Part shown: piece after piece, positions 8,574-16,878 of the stretch
Numbering within the stretch: the stretch's first letter is position 1
Layout of the letters: every line of letters begins with the position of its first letter
NCBI GenBank assembly: GCA_016290335.1
Contig: JAEETM010000003.1
Coordinates: 1 to 64,000 of the forward strand
Length of the DNA stretch: 64,000 nt
Origin: Treponema sp.
Lineage (GTDB): Bacteria > Spirochaetota > Spirochaetia > Treponematales > Treponemataceae
Reading direction: 5' to 3'
Notes under the pieces: model-generated
Database searches by the model: none
Seen by the model: the letters and a program-made list of their open reading frames with translations, nothing else
Told to the model about the DNA's origin: nothing
Program-made: the position numbers and the translations under genes

Positions 8574-9638
8574 ATGCGATTTATTGCACAGCTGCTAATT
8601 TTAGGCTTTCTTCTCCTTACAAACAGCCGCGTTCTTTTTGTTAAGCGCGAAAAAAAGGATGTTATTGTAGTACTTGCACCGCTTTCTCTTTTCCTTTCTC
8701 TTCTGCTGATTTTTGCATGGGGCGTAGATTTTGTAAGCATTTATCTTGTTTTTCTTTCAATTCTTGTAATTCTTTCTAACTTTCATGCCTTGTTCCGCTA
8801 TTCTGCAAATCTTTATGTAGACCATTACAGCGGGCTGATGATGTTCTGGGCTTTTATAACAATAATGCTTTCGGTTTTTGGTATTGTTGTTATAATCCTC
8901 TTTTTTCCGGGGCATTTATCTGGCAAAAAGCTTAATGTGGAAGAAACAAAGTATTATTACGAAGGCAGCTTCCGAAACGGTTTTTCAGAAAAAACACTGT
9001 TCGGTAAAACCAACGTAATCGTCACAGAGTATACAAAAGTAGGAGAACAGAATGATGAAGATGATGCTTTGAATCCGGAAGAAGCACCGGAACTGCCACA
9101 AAATGTCATTCTTCTTATACCGGATAAACGTGGTGATACTCAGGCCTACACAGAATATTTACAGCTGCTTGCACAGGAAGGAAACAGAGTTTTTTCTGCA
9201 GATTTCTTTACCGAAGATGCAAAGTATCTGGATACTCCCGGTGAAACACGCTATACAAGGCAGTTTTTGTTTGTTCTTTATCAGCTGCTGGGCAGAACGG
9301 ATTTTTATTCGCAAAAGGAAAAGCTTACATTTAATGTCACTCAGGAAATAGAAGGTGTTCTTGATATTCTTGAAAAAGATTTTGAAATAACCGGACCTGT
9401 TTTCCTTGTTACTGATGAAATGTCAGCCCCGGCAGGCAGCCTCTACAAAATGAAAAACCGTCAGAAAATAAGCGGAAGCTTTAATCTTGCTTCTGCCAGT
9501 GCATACCAGACACCGGGCTATGGTTTTATTACGTTTAATAATCCTCTGGTGGCAAAATTGCTTGGGTATTCCGCAGACAGAAGCAAAAGTCAGCTTGAAG
9601 ATACAATTGCCGAAACAATAAAGACAATGGTAAAATAA
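8574..9638 (+). CDS. Membrane protein with C-terminal alpha/beta hydrolase-like domain
   Basis: 354 aa, not recognised as a named family. About four membrane segments occupy residues 1-120 (for example RFIAQLLILGFLLLT and FWAFITIMLSVFGIVVIILF). The remainder looks like an alpha/beta fold, with a strand NVILLIPDKRGDTQAY, helix, strand GNRVFSADFF, and a later GPVFLVTDEMSAPAGSLY stretch. It resembles an alpha/beta hydrolase core, but I see no clear G-x-S-x-G nucleophile, so activity is doubtful. It begins 16 nt after the xylanase stop and is followed by the NIF3 gene at 35 nt, so the three may be cotranscribed. Confidence 0.6.
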   Translation: MRFIAQLLILGFLLLTNSRVLFVKREKKDVIVVLAPLSLFLSLLLIFAWGVDFVSIYLVFLSILVILSNFHALFRYSANLYVDHYSGLMMFWAFITIMLSVFGIVVIILFFPGHLSGKKLNVEETKYYYEGSFRNGFSEKTLFGKTNVIVTEYTKVGEQNDEDDALNPEEAPELPQNVILLIPDKRGDTQAYTEYLQLLAQEGNRVFSADFFTEDAKYLDTPGETRYTRQFLFVLYQLLGRTDFYSQKEKLTFNVTQEIEGVLDILEKDFEITGPVFLVTDEMSAPAGSLYKMKNRQKISGSFNLASASAYQTPGYGFITFNNPLVAKLLGYSADRSKSQLEDTIAETIKTMVK

Positions 9639-9673
9639 AACATAGAAAGCTATAGAATTAAGAGGAAAAAATC

Positions 9674-10441
9674 ATGACCTTAAAAGAATTAGATGAATAT
9701 TTCAATAGTTTTTTGGAAAAAGAAAAATATTCTGCAGACGTTGCATTAAATGGTATACAGATTGAAAACGCAGCTCCAGATTCAAAAGAAATAAAAAAGA
9801 TTGCTTTTGCGGTAGATGCCTGTGAAGCAACAGCTAAGCTTGCGGCAGACCTTGGAGCAGATGTGCTTTTTGTTCACCATGGACTTTTCTGGGGTCATAA
9901 CCAGCCGATTGCCGGTTCTTTGTACAAACGCGTTTCTCCTTTTTTTAAAAATGATATGGCTTTGATGGCTTATCATATTCCGCTTGATGCAAATGATCCT
10001 TATGGAAACAATTACGGAATTGCAAAACGAATAGGCCTGCGACAGCTTGAACCGTTCGGAACCTGGCATGGAATGACAATTGGTGTAAAAGGTGTGCTTG
10101 AAGATTCAATGACGATTGATGAATTGAGCCAGAAGGCTGTTCGTTCCTTAAAAATGCCGACTTCTATCGTACGTTTTGGAAAAAAGAAGATTTCTACAGT
10201 TGGAATTATATCTGGTGGCGCAAGTGATGAAGTTGAAGATGCCATAAAAGAAGGTCTCGACTGCTACATTACCGGTGAGTTCTGCCACGAACAGTACCAT
10301 CTTGCCGAGGAAATGAAGATGAACGTAATTGCCGGCGGTCACTACGAAACAGAAACCGTAGGCGTTTCGCTGCTTAAGGAAAAGGTAGAAAACGAACTCG
10401 GTCTTGAATGTATCTTCATTGATTTACCTACAGGCTTTTAG
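9674..10441 (+). CDS. NIF3-like dinuclear metal centre protein (YbgI/YqfO family)
   Basis: 255 aa. The family is a toroidal hexamer with a two-metal site, often labelled GTP cyclohydrolase I type 2, although its true cellular role is unsettled. Metal ligands are visible: the His pair in VLFVHHGLFWG (68-69), AYHIPLDAND (about 100-108) and the C-terminal GGHYETE (His223, Glu225/227). Length is that of the single-domain form. An AGAGGAAA-type Shine-Dalgarno precedes the ATG. The metal site is seen; the biochemical role is not predicted further. Confidence 0.88.
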   Translation: MTLKELDEYFNSFLEKEKYSADVALNGIQIENAAPDSKEIKKIAFAVDACEATAKLAADLGADVLFVHHGLFWGHNQPIAGSLYKRVSPFFKNDMALMAYHIPLDANDPYGNNYGIAKRIGLRQLEPFGTWHGMTIGVKGVLEDSMTIDELSQKAVRSLKMPTSIVRFGKKKISTVGIISGGASDEVEDAIKEGLDCYITGEFCHEQYHLAEEMKMNVIAGGHYETETVGVSLLKEKVENELGLECIFIDLPTGF

Positions 10442-10527
10442 CGAATACAGAAATCAATTGTACAAAATGATTTTTAAGTACAACTGTTTTTTACTATGTT
10501 TATGTAGCTAAAATCTTTAATTTTCAG

Positions 10528-10533
10528 TATATT
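10528..10533 (+). promoter_or_regulatory. -10 box directly before lspA ATG (leaderless start)
   Basis: TATATT at 10528-10533 is 7 nt before the ATG at 10541, with no Shine-Dalgarno. The -35 is not convincing. Confidence 0.4.
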
Positions 10534-10540
10534 TAACTCT

Positions 10541-11113
10541 ATGAACAAAGATTTGAAATCAAAGGTGCTGCCGCTGGTTCTGGCAGTAGTCGTAATCGTA
10601 TTAGACCAGATTACAAAAATGCTTGTAGTCCGATATATTCAGCCATATACAATTGGTGCGCAGTTTTTCGGCGACTTTATAAGACTTATTCACGTTTATA
10701 ATACAGGCGTTGCTTTTAGTGTTGGTGCCGGCTGGCCGGATGTGGCAAGAAGGATTTTGTTTTCTATTATTCCAATTGTTGTACTTGTAATAGTAATGGT
10801 TGTTTATTTTAGAAATACAGATTTTACAAAGCTTCAGCGTTGGGCAATTTCCGGTATTGTTGGCGGCGGTTTTGGAAACATCATAGACAGAATCTTCCGT
10901 TCACAGGGTGTAATTGACTTTATTGACGTAAAATGGTTCGGTATAGAAAAAAGCCCAATCGGATTATTCAGAATGACACGCTGGCCAACCTTTAATGTTG
11001 CAGATTCTGCAGTTGTAGTTTGCGGAATCATGCTTTTAATATCTTTTATCATCACAATTTCAAAGGATTCAAAATCAAAAAAAGATGATAAAAACGCTGA
11101 AGGAGAAAAATAA
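10541..11113 (+). CDS. lspA: Lipoprotein signal peptidase (signal peptidase II)
   Basis: 190 aa, four membrane segments. An aspartyl protease of the inner membrane that cleaves prolipoprotein signal peptides before the lipidated cysteine. Catalytic aspartates are visible: Asp116 in GNIIDRI and Asp155 in FNVADS; the NTGVAFSVG motif (54-62) and VIDFIDV also fit the family. It would process the many lipoproteins encoded here (A2M, the two large lipoproteins at 30-35 kb, the BtuF-like protein and the 52-kb lipoprotein). The charged C-terminal tail (KDSKSKKDDKN) is cytoplasmic. It overlaps the next gene by 1 nt. Confidence 0.95.
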   Translation: MNKDLKSKVLPLVLAVVVIVLDQITKMLVVRYIQPYTIGAQFFGDFIRLIHVYNTGVAFSVGAGWPDVARRILFSIIPIVVLVIVMVVYFRNTDFTKLQRWAISGIVGGGFGNIIDRIFRSQGVIDFIDVKWFGIEKSPIGLFRMTRWPTFNVADSAVVVCGIMLLISFIITISKDSKSKKDDKNAEGEK

Positions 11114-11508
11114 TGGATTATACAGAAGCAGATAAGGCTGAACAGGAAAAACGTAAAAAGGAACAGATTGAATTAAGAAATAAAAAACGCTATTCGGCAA
11201 TGTTTATGTTCTTTGCCTGTGTATTTGAAATAATCGAAACATTTATCATCATTTTTGTGGGAATCATCGTTATTTCTTTCTTTATGTTTAAGGTTTTCCA
11301 TGCTGACCCGGAAGCTCACGGAACTTTGTTTTCTGTTTTGCTGATTGTAGACCTTGTTGGCGGACTTTTCTTAGGCTTTAAGGTGTATAAAAAGACAATT
11401 ACCTGGGTTATTAAAAAGAAGAACATTAAAGATAAGCTCAGTGACGAAATCATAAATCACTATTTTACAGATCCAAGACAGGAATTGAAAAAAAGACAGA
11501 AACGTTAA
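11113..11508 (+). CDS. Small two-helix membrane protein, unknown function
   Basis: 131 aa, not recognised. It has a charged N-terminal segment rich in Lys/Glu (residues 1-30), two hydrophobic helices (about 36-64 and 78-95) and a basic C-terminus (KKRQKR). It is coupled on both sides: its ATG overlaps the lspA stop (TAATG) and its stop overlaps the mtnN start in the same way. The tight coupling argues that it is a real gene of the lspA-mtnN operon. No function can be assigned. Confidence 0.7.
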   Translation: MDYTEADKAEQEKRKKEQIELRNKKRYSAMFMFFACVFEIIETFIIIFVGIIVISFFMFKVFHADPEAHGTLFSVLLIVDLVGGLFLGFKVYKKTITWVIKKKNIKDKLSDEIINHYFTDPRQELKKRQKR

Positions 11509-12239
11509 TGAGTATGGAAAAGATAATTGGAATAATCGGAGCAATGGATATTGAAGTTACTCTTCTTAAAAGTATTCTTGCTCCTCTGCCACAGGAAAAG
11601 GCTGTAAAAACAAGAGAAGCCGGTTCCTGTGTTTTTTTTGAAGGCATTTTGAATGGGACTCACGTTGTAATTGTGCAGTCTGGTGTTGGCAAGGTAAATG
11701 CGGCTTTATGTGCTCAGAGACTTATTCTGCAGTTTGGCGTTACGTATATCATAAATACTGGAATTGCTGGGGCTATGGCTCACGGGCTTAAGGTTCAGGA
11801 CCTTGTTCTTTCTACAGATGCTTTGTACCATGATGTAAATGCCGTTGATTTTGGTTATAAAATTACAGAAGTGCCCGGCATGAAGTGTTCTGATTTTCCT
11901 GCCAGTGCAAAGCTTATCGAAGCAGCAGAAAAGGCGTTTGAAAGCCTTGAAGAATCAAAAGGACATTCTCTGGTAAAGGGCAGAATTGCAACCGGTGACC
12001 AGTTTATTGCTTCAAAGGAATTAAAAGCTAAGATTATGGAAAATTGCAGTCCGACCTGTGTAGAAATGGAAGGTGCGGCAATTGCACATGCGTGTTATTT
12101 GAATAATGTGCCGTTTATCATCATCCGCTGTATGAGCGATATGGCCGATGACGATGGTGAAAAAACTTATGATTTTAACGAGCAGGCCGCTGCAGAATTG
12201 AGTGCAAAGCTTGTAGAAAGAATGATAGGATTAATATAA
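11508..12239 (+). CDS. mtnN: 5'-methylthioadenosine/S-adenosylhomocysteine nucleosidase
   Basis: 243 aa, PNP/UDP phosphorylase fold. It hydrolyses MTA and SAH to adenine plus the thioribose product, removing SAM by-products. Supporting motifs: the N-terminal IGIIGAMDIE, the INTGIAGAM strand, the CVEMEGAAIAHACY segment with the ribose-binding Glu, and RCMSDMADDDG with the catalytic Asp. Length matches E. coli MTAN (232 aa). The start is 11508 (overlapping the previous stop) or 11514; both lack a clear Shine-Dalgarno. It complements metK at 48.8 kb in the SAM cycle. A double palindrome that can act as terminator follows. Confidence 0.93.
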   Translation: MSMEKIIGIIGAMDIEVTLLKSILAPLPQEKAVKTREAGSCVFFEGILNGTHVVIVQSGVGKVNAALCAQRLILQFGVTYIINTGIAGAMAHGLKVQDLVLSTDALYHDVNAVDFGYKITEVPGMKCSDFPASAKLIEAAEKAFESLEESKGHSLVKGRIATGDQFIASKELKAKIMENCSPTCVEMEGAAIAHACYLNNVPFIIIRCMSDMADDDGEKTYDFNEQAAAELSAKLVERMIGLI

Positions 12240-12245
12240 AAAAAG

Positions 12246-12310
12246 ATTCCCGTGTCGAGCACGGGAATGACAAAATTGAAGTGTCATTGCCGGACTTGAT
12301 CCGGCAATCT
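12246..12310. repeat. Pair of inverted dispersed palindromes (REP-like), likely bidirectional terminator
   Basis: Two 23-bp palindromes lie in opposite orientation. ATTCCCGTG-TCGAG-CACGGGAAT (12246-12268) and ATTGCCGGA-CTTGA-TCCGGCAAT (12286-12308) each have perfect 9-bp stems and 5-nt loops. The outer flanks are AGATT/AATCT and the inner flanks are AATGAC/GTCATT. T runs on the outside (both strands) would allow termination of mtnN from the left and of the convergent gene from the right. Related copies: 5198, 48122, 48795, 51910, 51939. Confidence 0.8.
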
Positions 12311-12313
12311 TTT

Positions 12314-12850
12314 TTAGAATGGAACGTACCACGTTACGCCAATATTCATTTTAAACATATTGAACAGCGTAAGGAAAATGGAACCTATTGCCGCTCCCGC
12401 AGCGTTAGTATCTTCATCCTGAGCTACTGTTACAACTGTAGGAGAAAGTTCAAATCCTATATCCATACCGCCGTAGCCTTTTCCCCATTCCCAATTACCA
12501 AAGGTTGTACCAAGTCGGAGTTGATAAATTATATCATATCCGTAATTTGTTTTACCCGACATACAAAGTCCGCCGCCAAGGTAAATATGCCATACAGTAA
12601 TGTTTATTGTTGGCATAAAGAAGAATAAAGGGCCATCTCCTTCTTTGAAAAAGTCATCAAGAACTCGAAGTCCTACATCAACTTTAAACATATCATTAAC
12701 TTTCATTTGAACGGCTGCACTTTCATAAATATAAGGATGAACAAGACTGGTATCAAGACCGGCTCCGAATACTGCTCCATACTCTACTGCTGTAAGTCGA
12801 ACTGTAAGAAGCGAAATAAGTGTCAAAAACACAAAAAGTCTCTTTTTCAT
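12314..12850 (-). CDS. Small outer-membrane-like beta-barrel protein, treponeme type
   Basis: 178 aa with a signal peptide (KKRLFVFLTLISLLTVRLTA, cleavage near residue 21). The mature part alternates hydrophobic and polar residues in strand-like blocks with many Gly and aromatic residues (for example YLGGGLCMSG and GGMDIGFELSPTVVTV) and ends in Trp-Tyr-Val-Pro-Phe, the C-terminal aromatic expected for BAM-inserted barrels. The specific family is not recognised. An AGAGGAT Shine-Dalgarno precedes the ATG at 12850. The barrel is inferred from pattern only. Confidence 0.6.
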   Translation of the reverse strand: MKKRLFVFLTLISLLTVRLTAVEYGAVFGAGLDTSLVHPYIYESAAVQMKVNDMFKVDVGLRVLDDFFKEGDGPLFFFMPTINITVWHIYLGGGLCMSGKTNYGYDIIYQLRLGTTFGNWEWGKGYGGMDIGFELSPTVVTVAQDEDTNAAGAAIGSIFLTLFNMFKMNIGVTWYVPF

Positions 12851-13048
12851 AGTCGTAATCCTCTCTAAATCTAAAAAGAATTAAAACTTCTTCTCCGATT
12901 TTGTAGCCGAAGAGAAAAACCTTGTAAATGCAGGGTGGTTACAGATTAAATGCAATATAAAACTGGAAGGATAAACCTAGAAGGTGGGCGGAAAATGCTG
13001 TATAATTTAGTGGAAAACTAAATAACTTGGAATGTTGGGGTTGGGACT

Positions 13049-14602
13049 GTGAATATTTTGACCAAATTGAAAGACACTGCAATTTCTGTGCTGCCGGTAA
13101 TGGCTATAGTGTGTCTGCTTGGATTCACGGTTGTTCCTGTTGAAAAAATCCTGCTTTTCAGGTTTATTGCGGGCGGTTTGCTGCTGATTATAGGGCTTAC
13201 GGTGTTTCTGCTGGGTGTTGACCTGGGTATTCAACCGGTGGGAGAAAGATGCGGCGCCGAGCTGACAAAAAAGCGGAGTCTGGCTCTGCTGCTTGTGGCG
13301 GCTTTTATTATTGGATTCATTGTAACGGCAGCAGAGCCGGACATTCAGGTTTTTGGGAACCAGGTGCGCGGTGTGTTTCCGTTTGTGAACAAGCTCGCAA
13401 TTACGTTTGTTATAGCGGCGGGAGTTGGGCTTTTTCTAATGCTCGGGCTTTTCCGCATTGTTTTGAACTTTTCCATTAAAATCACACTTCTTATTTCGTA
13501 TACGCTGCTGTTTATTCTTGTAATTTTTGCTCCCGAAAGCTTTATTGGTATTGCGTTTGATTCAGGTGGGGCAACTACAGGTCCTATGACTGTACCATTT
13601 ATTCTGGCGCTTGGATTGGGTGTTTCATCAGTCCGTTCCGATAACAACAACAGCTTTGGTCTTACGGGAATTGCTTCTGTGGGGCCGGTTACCGCGGTAA
13701 TCATTTATGCAATTGTGCTCAAAATGAACGGCAGTTTTTCTCAGTTCTTGCAGGAAAGTAGCGAGCTTCTGAATGCGGTTCATACCGTAGAGGCTCCAGC
13801 CACGGGAATTATGAGCCAGATTTTTGGTCCTTTTGGCGCAATCACCGGGCACGTTCTTAAAGATGCTTTAATTTCAATTGCACCGCTTTTTGTAATGTTT
13901 ATTGTTTTTCAGTTTACGCTTTTAAAAATGACTGTCCGCCAGATGGTAAGAATAATCATCGGTTTTGTTTACAGTTTTATCGGGCTTACCATTTTTCTTA
14001 TTGGAGTAAGCGGCGGTTTTATGCAGGCAGGTGCTGCTCTGGGAAAAAGTCTTGGTGCTCTTGCAGTTTCCGGTGGCGGCTGGTGGTATGTGCTTTTGAT
14101 TGGAACAGGCTTTGTTCTTGGTGCAATTATTGTCTGTGCGGAACCGGCTGTGTGGGTTTTGAGCGAACAGGTTGAACAGGTTTCAGGCGGTACAATCAAG
14201 CGTAAGGTGCTGCTGACTTTCCTTTCAATTGGTACGGCGGTTGCAATAGGACTTTCTATGCTGCGTGCGGTTACGGGCTTTAATTTTAAGCTTGTACTCA
14301 TTCCGGGGTATGTCATCGCTATGCTTCTTATGATTTTCTGTCCACCTATGTTTTCGGGTATTGCATTTGACTCCGGTGGTGTTGCATCGGGGCCGCTGAC
14401 TTCTACGTTTATTTTGTCTTTTACACTGGGTGCTGCTGTAAGCGGAAACAGTGGTAACGATTCTTTTGGTGTGATTGCGCTTGTTGCCATGATGCCTCTT
14501 ATCGGTATTCAGGTGATGGGAATTATTTATAAAATAAAATCAGCTGCGAACCAGAAAAATAAACTTCAGATTGAAAACTTGGAAGGAGGTGAGACTCAAT
14601 GA
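13049..14602 (+). CDS. DUF1538 family membrane protein (two repeats)
   Basis: 517 aa, about 12 or more membrane segments, made of two homologous halves. Each carries the repeated signature IAFDSGGxxxGPxTxxFIL, at about residues 170-187 and 435-452, followed by a Ser/Asn-rich segment (VRSDNNNSFGLTGIASVGP; GNSGNDSFGVIALVAM). This matches DUF1538, an inner-membrane transporter-like family without assigned substrate. It starts with GTG at 13049; TATAAT at about 13000 may be the promoter. The stop overlaps the ATG of the PII-like gene by 4 nt, so the pair is translationally coupled and probably works as channel plus regulator. Confidence 0.85.
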   Translation: MNILTKLKDTAISVLPVMAIVCLLGFTVVPVEKILLFRFIAGGLLLIIGLTVFLLGVDLGIQPVGERCGAELTKKRSLALLLVAAFIIGFIVTAAEPDIQVFGNQVRGVFPFVNKLAITFVIAAGVGLFLMLGLFRIVLNFSIKITLLISYTLLFILVIFAPESFIGIAFDSGGATTGPMTVPFILALGLGVSSVRSDNNNSFGLTGIASVGPVTAVIIYAIVLKMNGSFSQFLQESSELLNAVHTVEAPATGIMSQIFGPFGAITGHVLKDALISIAPLFVMFIVFQFTLLKMTVRQMVRIIIGFVYSFIGLTIFLIGVSGGFMQAGAALGKSLGALAVSGGGWWYVLLIGTGFVLGAIIVCAEPAVWVLSEQVEQVSGGTIKRKVLLTFLSIGTAVAIGLSMLRAVTGFNFKLVLIPGYVIAMLLMIFCPPMFSGIAFDSGGVASGPLTSTFILSFTLGAAVSGNSGNDSFGVIALVAMMPLIGIQVMGIIYKIKSAANQKNKLQIENLEGGETQ

Positions 14603-15279
14603 ACTATCAATTGATTGTCTGCATTGTTCCAAACAATTGTGGTGATTTAATAACTACAACTGCGGTTTCTGCCGGTGCGGGAGGTGGCACTATCCTCATG
14701 GGAAAAGGAACGGCTGCTAGCAATATTCTGCAGCTTCTTGGTTTGGGCGACACCTCAAAAGAAATTACTTTTACGATTGTTGAAGAAGCTCTGCTGCAAA
14801 ATGTGCGGTCAGCAATTCTTGCGGCAACCGACGATAAAAAATCACACTTTGGTGTAATGTTTAATCTTGATATATTCCAGTTTATGCGGGCTGGCGGAAC
14901 TCCCGAAAAATCCGAATCAAAAAGAGAAGAAAAAATAATGAACGAGGAGAATGGAATGATGAGCGGCGAAAATAACTATCAGATGATAAATATAATTGTA
15001 AACAAGGGCTACGCCGAGGATGCAATGGCGGCGGCAAGAAAAGCAGGCGCTGGTGGCGGTACTATTATAAATGCCCGCGGAACTGCCAAAGAAGGTGACG
15101 CCAAGTTCTTCGGCATGGACATCGTCCCGGAAAAAGACATGCTTATGATTGTCACTCCTTCCGACAAAAAAGATGCCATCGTTGCTGCCATTAAAGAACT
15201 CCCATGCTTCTCCAAAGCCGGCAGCGGAATCATCTTCTGCAACGAAGCTTCTGATTTTACGTTCCTGGGGAAAAAATAA
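14599..15279 (+). CDS. Tandem PII-like nitrogen-regulatory-type protein
   Basis: 226 aa containing two PII-like domains joined by a charged linker (about residues 105-125). Domain 1 has SAGAGGGTILMGKGTAA (about 27-43); domain 2 has KAGAGGGTIINARGTAKEG (about 154-172), both equivalent to the beta2/T-loop region of PII family proteins. PII trimers bind ATP/ADP and small effectors and gate membrane transporters such as AmtB. No canonical uridylylation tyrosine context is seen. Internal ATGs around 14938-14956 could permit separate production of domain 2. Coupling to the DUF1538 gene suggests it regulates that membrane protein. Confidence 0.8.
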   Translation: MNYQLIVCIVPNNCGDLITTTAVSAGAGGGTILMGKGTAASNILQLLGLGDTSKEITFTIVEEALLQNVRSAILAATDDKKSHFGVMFNLDIFQFMRAGGTPEKSESKREEKIMNEENGMMSGENNYQMINIIVNKGYAEDAMAAARKAGAGGGTIINARGTAKEGDAKFFGMDIVPEKDMLMIVTPSDKKDAIVAAIKELPCFSKAGSGIIFCNEASDFTFLGKK

Positions 15280-15331
15280 ACTGTTTTATGTAGAAGAAAC
15301 TGTCATTTAAAGAAGATTTCTTTTGATTTGT

Positions 15332-15389
15332 AAAAGTCCTATGAAAAATGCAATTATACTTGCAAAAGTCATAGGACTTTTGTTATAAT
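15332..15389 (+). promoter_or_regulatory. Promoter with 13-bp inverted-repeat operator upstream of the AAA/DUF4143 gene
   Basis: -35 TTGCAA (15360-15365), 18-nt spacer, -10 TATAAT (15384-15389). A perfect 13-bp inverted repeat, AAAAGTCCTATGA (15332-15344) and TCATAGGACTTTT (15369-15381), places one half-site upstream and the other between -35 and -10. A further ACTTTTGT at 15408-15415 resembles part of it. This geometry suits repression by a dimeric regulator bound to both half-sites; the regulator is not identified. Confidence 0.6.
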
Positions 15390-15435
15390 TGTTGCATAAA
15401 TGACACGACTTTTGTAATTTAAAAAAGGAGGCTTT

Positions 15436-16752
15436 ATGTACAGACAGATTATCAACGAATTAATTAAATGGAAAGATAAGACAAACAGAAAACCTCTTCT
15501 TTTGACAGGTGTAAGACAGTGCGGAAAAACCTATATTGTCGAGGAATTTGCAAAAGAATATTTTACAAGCTATGTATACGTGAATTTTGAAGAAACTAAT
15601 TATTCTTCTATTTTTGATTATGATTTTGATGTAGACCGGATTATATCAGAATTGGAAACTGTTGTACATTCAAAAATAATTCCAGGTCAGACCCTGCTTT
15701 TTTTTGATGAAATACAGGAATGTCCTAAAGCTATAACATCACTCAAATATTTCTGCGAAAACAAAAAAGAACTTCATCTTATTTGTACAGGTTCTCTTTT
15801 AGGAGTTGCAGTAAAACATAATCAGATTTCTTTTCCAGTAGGTAAAGTAAACAGACTTAGGCTTTATCCTATGAACTTTAAAGAATTTGTTATTGCAAAC
15901 GGGCGTGAAGATCTTATAACAATCTTTGAGAAATGGCCTGTAGATCGTGTTATACCTGACTTGTATTCGGTACCAATGAAAAAGCTTATTAAAGATTATT
16001 ATATTGTAGGTGGGATGCCAGAAGCTGTAAAGGTTTGGATTGATACTCATAATGTAGATGAGGTTGAAGAAGTGCAAAATGAAATCTTACGAGATTATGC
16101 AGATGATTTTTCAAAGCATGCACCAATAAGTGAACTTCCAAAAATTAGATGGATTTGGGATTCTGTGCCAGTACAGCTTGCAAAAGAAAATAATAAGTTT
16201 GTTTTTTCACATGTAAAAGAAGGTAAACGCTCTGCCGAACTGGAAGATGCTTTGCAGTGGTTAAGTGATGCGGGGTTGATAAGTCAAGTTTGTCTTATTG
16301 AAAAGCCTGAACTGCCATTATCTGCATTTGCTGACAAAACATATTTTAAAGTGTATATGTCGGATGTAGGTCTTTTACGTACAAAATCAAAAATCTCTGC
16401 AAAAACAATTTTAGAAGAGAATGATTTATATTCTCGTTATAAGGGAGCCTTTTCAGAAAACTTTGTCCTTAATGAATTAAAATCTTTAGAAATAGAAGCA
16501 TGGTTCTGGCGTTCTGGAAATTCTGCTGAAATAGATTTCATTTTTGAAAAAGAAAACACGCTTATACCCGTAGAAGTAAAAGCCGCCGATAATACGCAAG
16601 CAAAAAGCTATCGTCAGTTTTGCAAAAAGTACAATCCCGTTATTGGATTCAAGCTTTCCCAAAAGAATATCGCCGAGAATGGCTGTGAAGGAACTAAAAC
16701 AATAAACCTTCCGTTGTATTTAACCTGGAATATTTTAAAATATCCGGGATAA
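15436..16752 (+). CDS. AAA-family ATPase with DUF4143 domain
   Basis: 438 aa. The N-terminal AAA_14 ATPase has Walker A TGVRQCGKT (about residues 24-32), Walker B LLFFDEIQE (about 95-103) and a sensor LICTGS. The C-terminal DUF4143 domain ends with a PD-(D/E)XK-nuclease-like core, AEIDFIFEKE...LIPVEVKA (about 370-390). The family is abundant, patchily distributed and of unproven function, sometimes suspected to belong to mobile or selfish modules. It is monocistronic with an AAAGGAGG Shine-Dalgarno and a promoter carrying an inverted repeat. The intergenic stretch to the convergent pbpC (16753-16878) holds nothing recognisable. Confidence 0.9.
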   Translation: MYRQIINELIKWKDKTNRKPLLLTGVRQCGKTYIVEEFAKEYFTSYVYVNFEETNYSSIFDYDFDVDRIISELETVVHSKIIPGQTLLFFDEIQECPKAITSLKYFCENKKELHLICTGSLLGVAVKHNQISFPVGKVNRLRLYPMNFKEFVIANGREDLITIFEKWPVDRVIPDLYSVPMKKLIKDYYIVGGMPEAVKVWIDTHNVDEVEEVQNEILRDYADDFSKHAPISELPKIRWIWDSVPVQLAKENNKFVFSHVKEGKRSAELEDALQWLSDAGLISQVCLIEKPELPLSAFADKTYFKVYMSDVGLLRTKSKISAKTILEENDLYSRYKGAFSENFVLNELKSLEIEAWFWRSGNSAEIDFIFEKENTLIPVEVKAADNTQAKSYRQFCKKYNPVIGFKLSQKNIAENGCEGTKTINLPLYLTWNILKYPG

Positions 16753-16878
16753 AAAGATTGATTTATGAGGTTTAAAAAGATTTCGTAAACAACTTTTGTT
16801 ATGAAATAATAAAAGCTGTTTTGTCAATCAAGAGTTTGAATATGCATTAACAGCACAATAAAATCTTAAAAAATCTAC

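Noticed and set aside
15436..16752. Toxin-antitoxin or defence island around the AAA/DUF4143 gene
   Set aside because: There is no partner gene, nuclease, or mobile-element signature nearby; only the inverted-repeat promoter hints at regulation.
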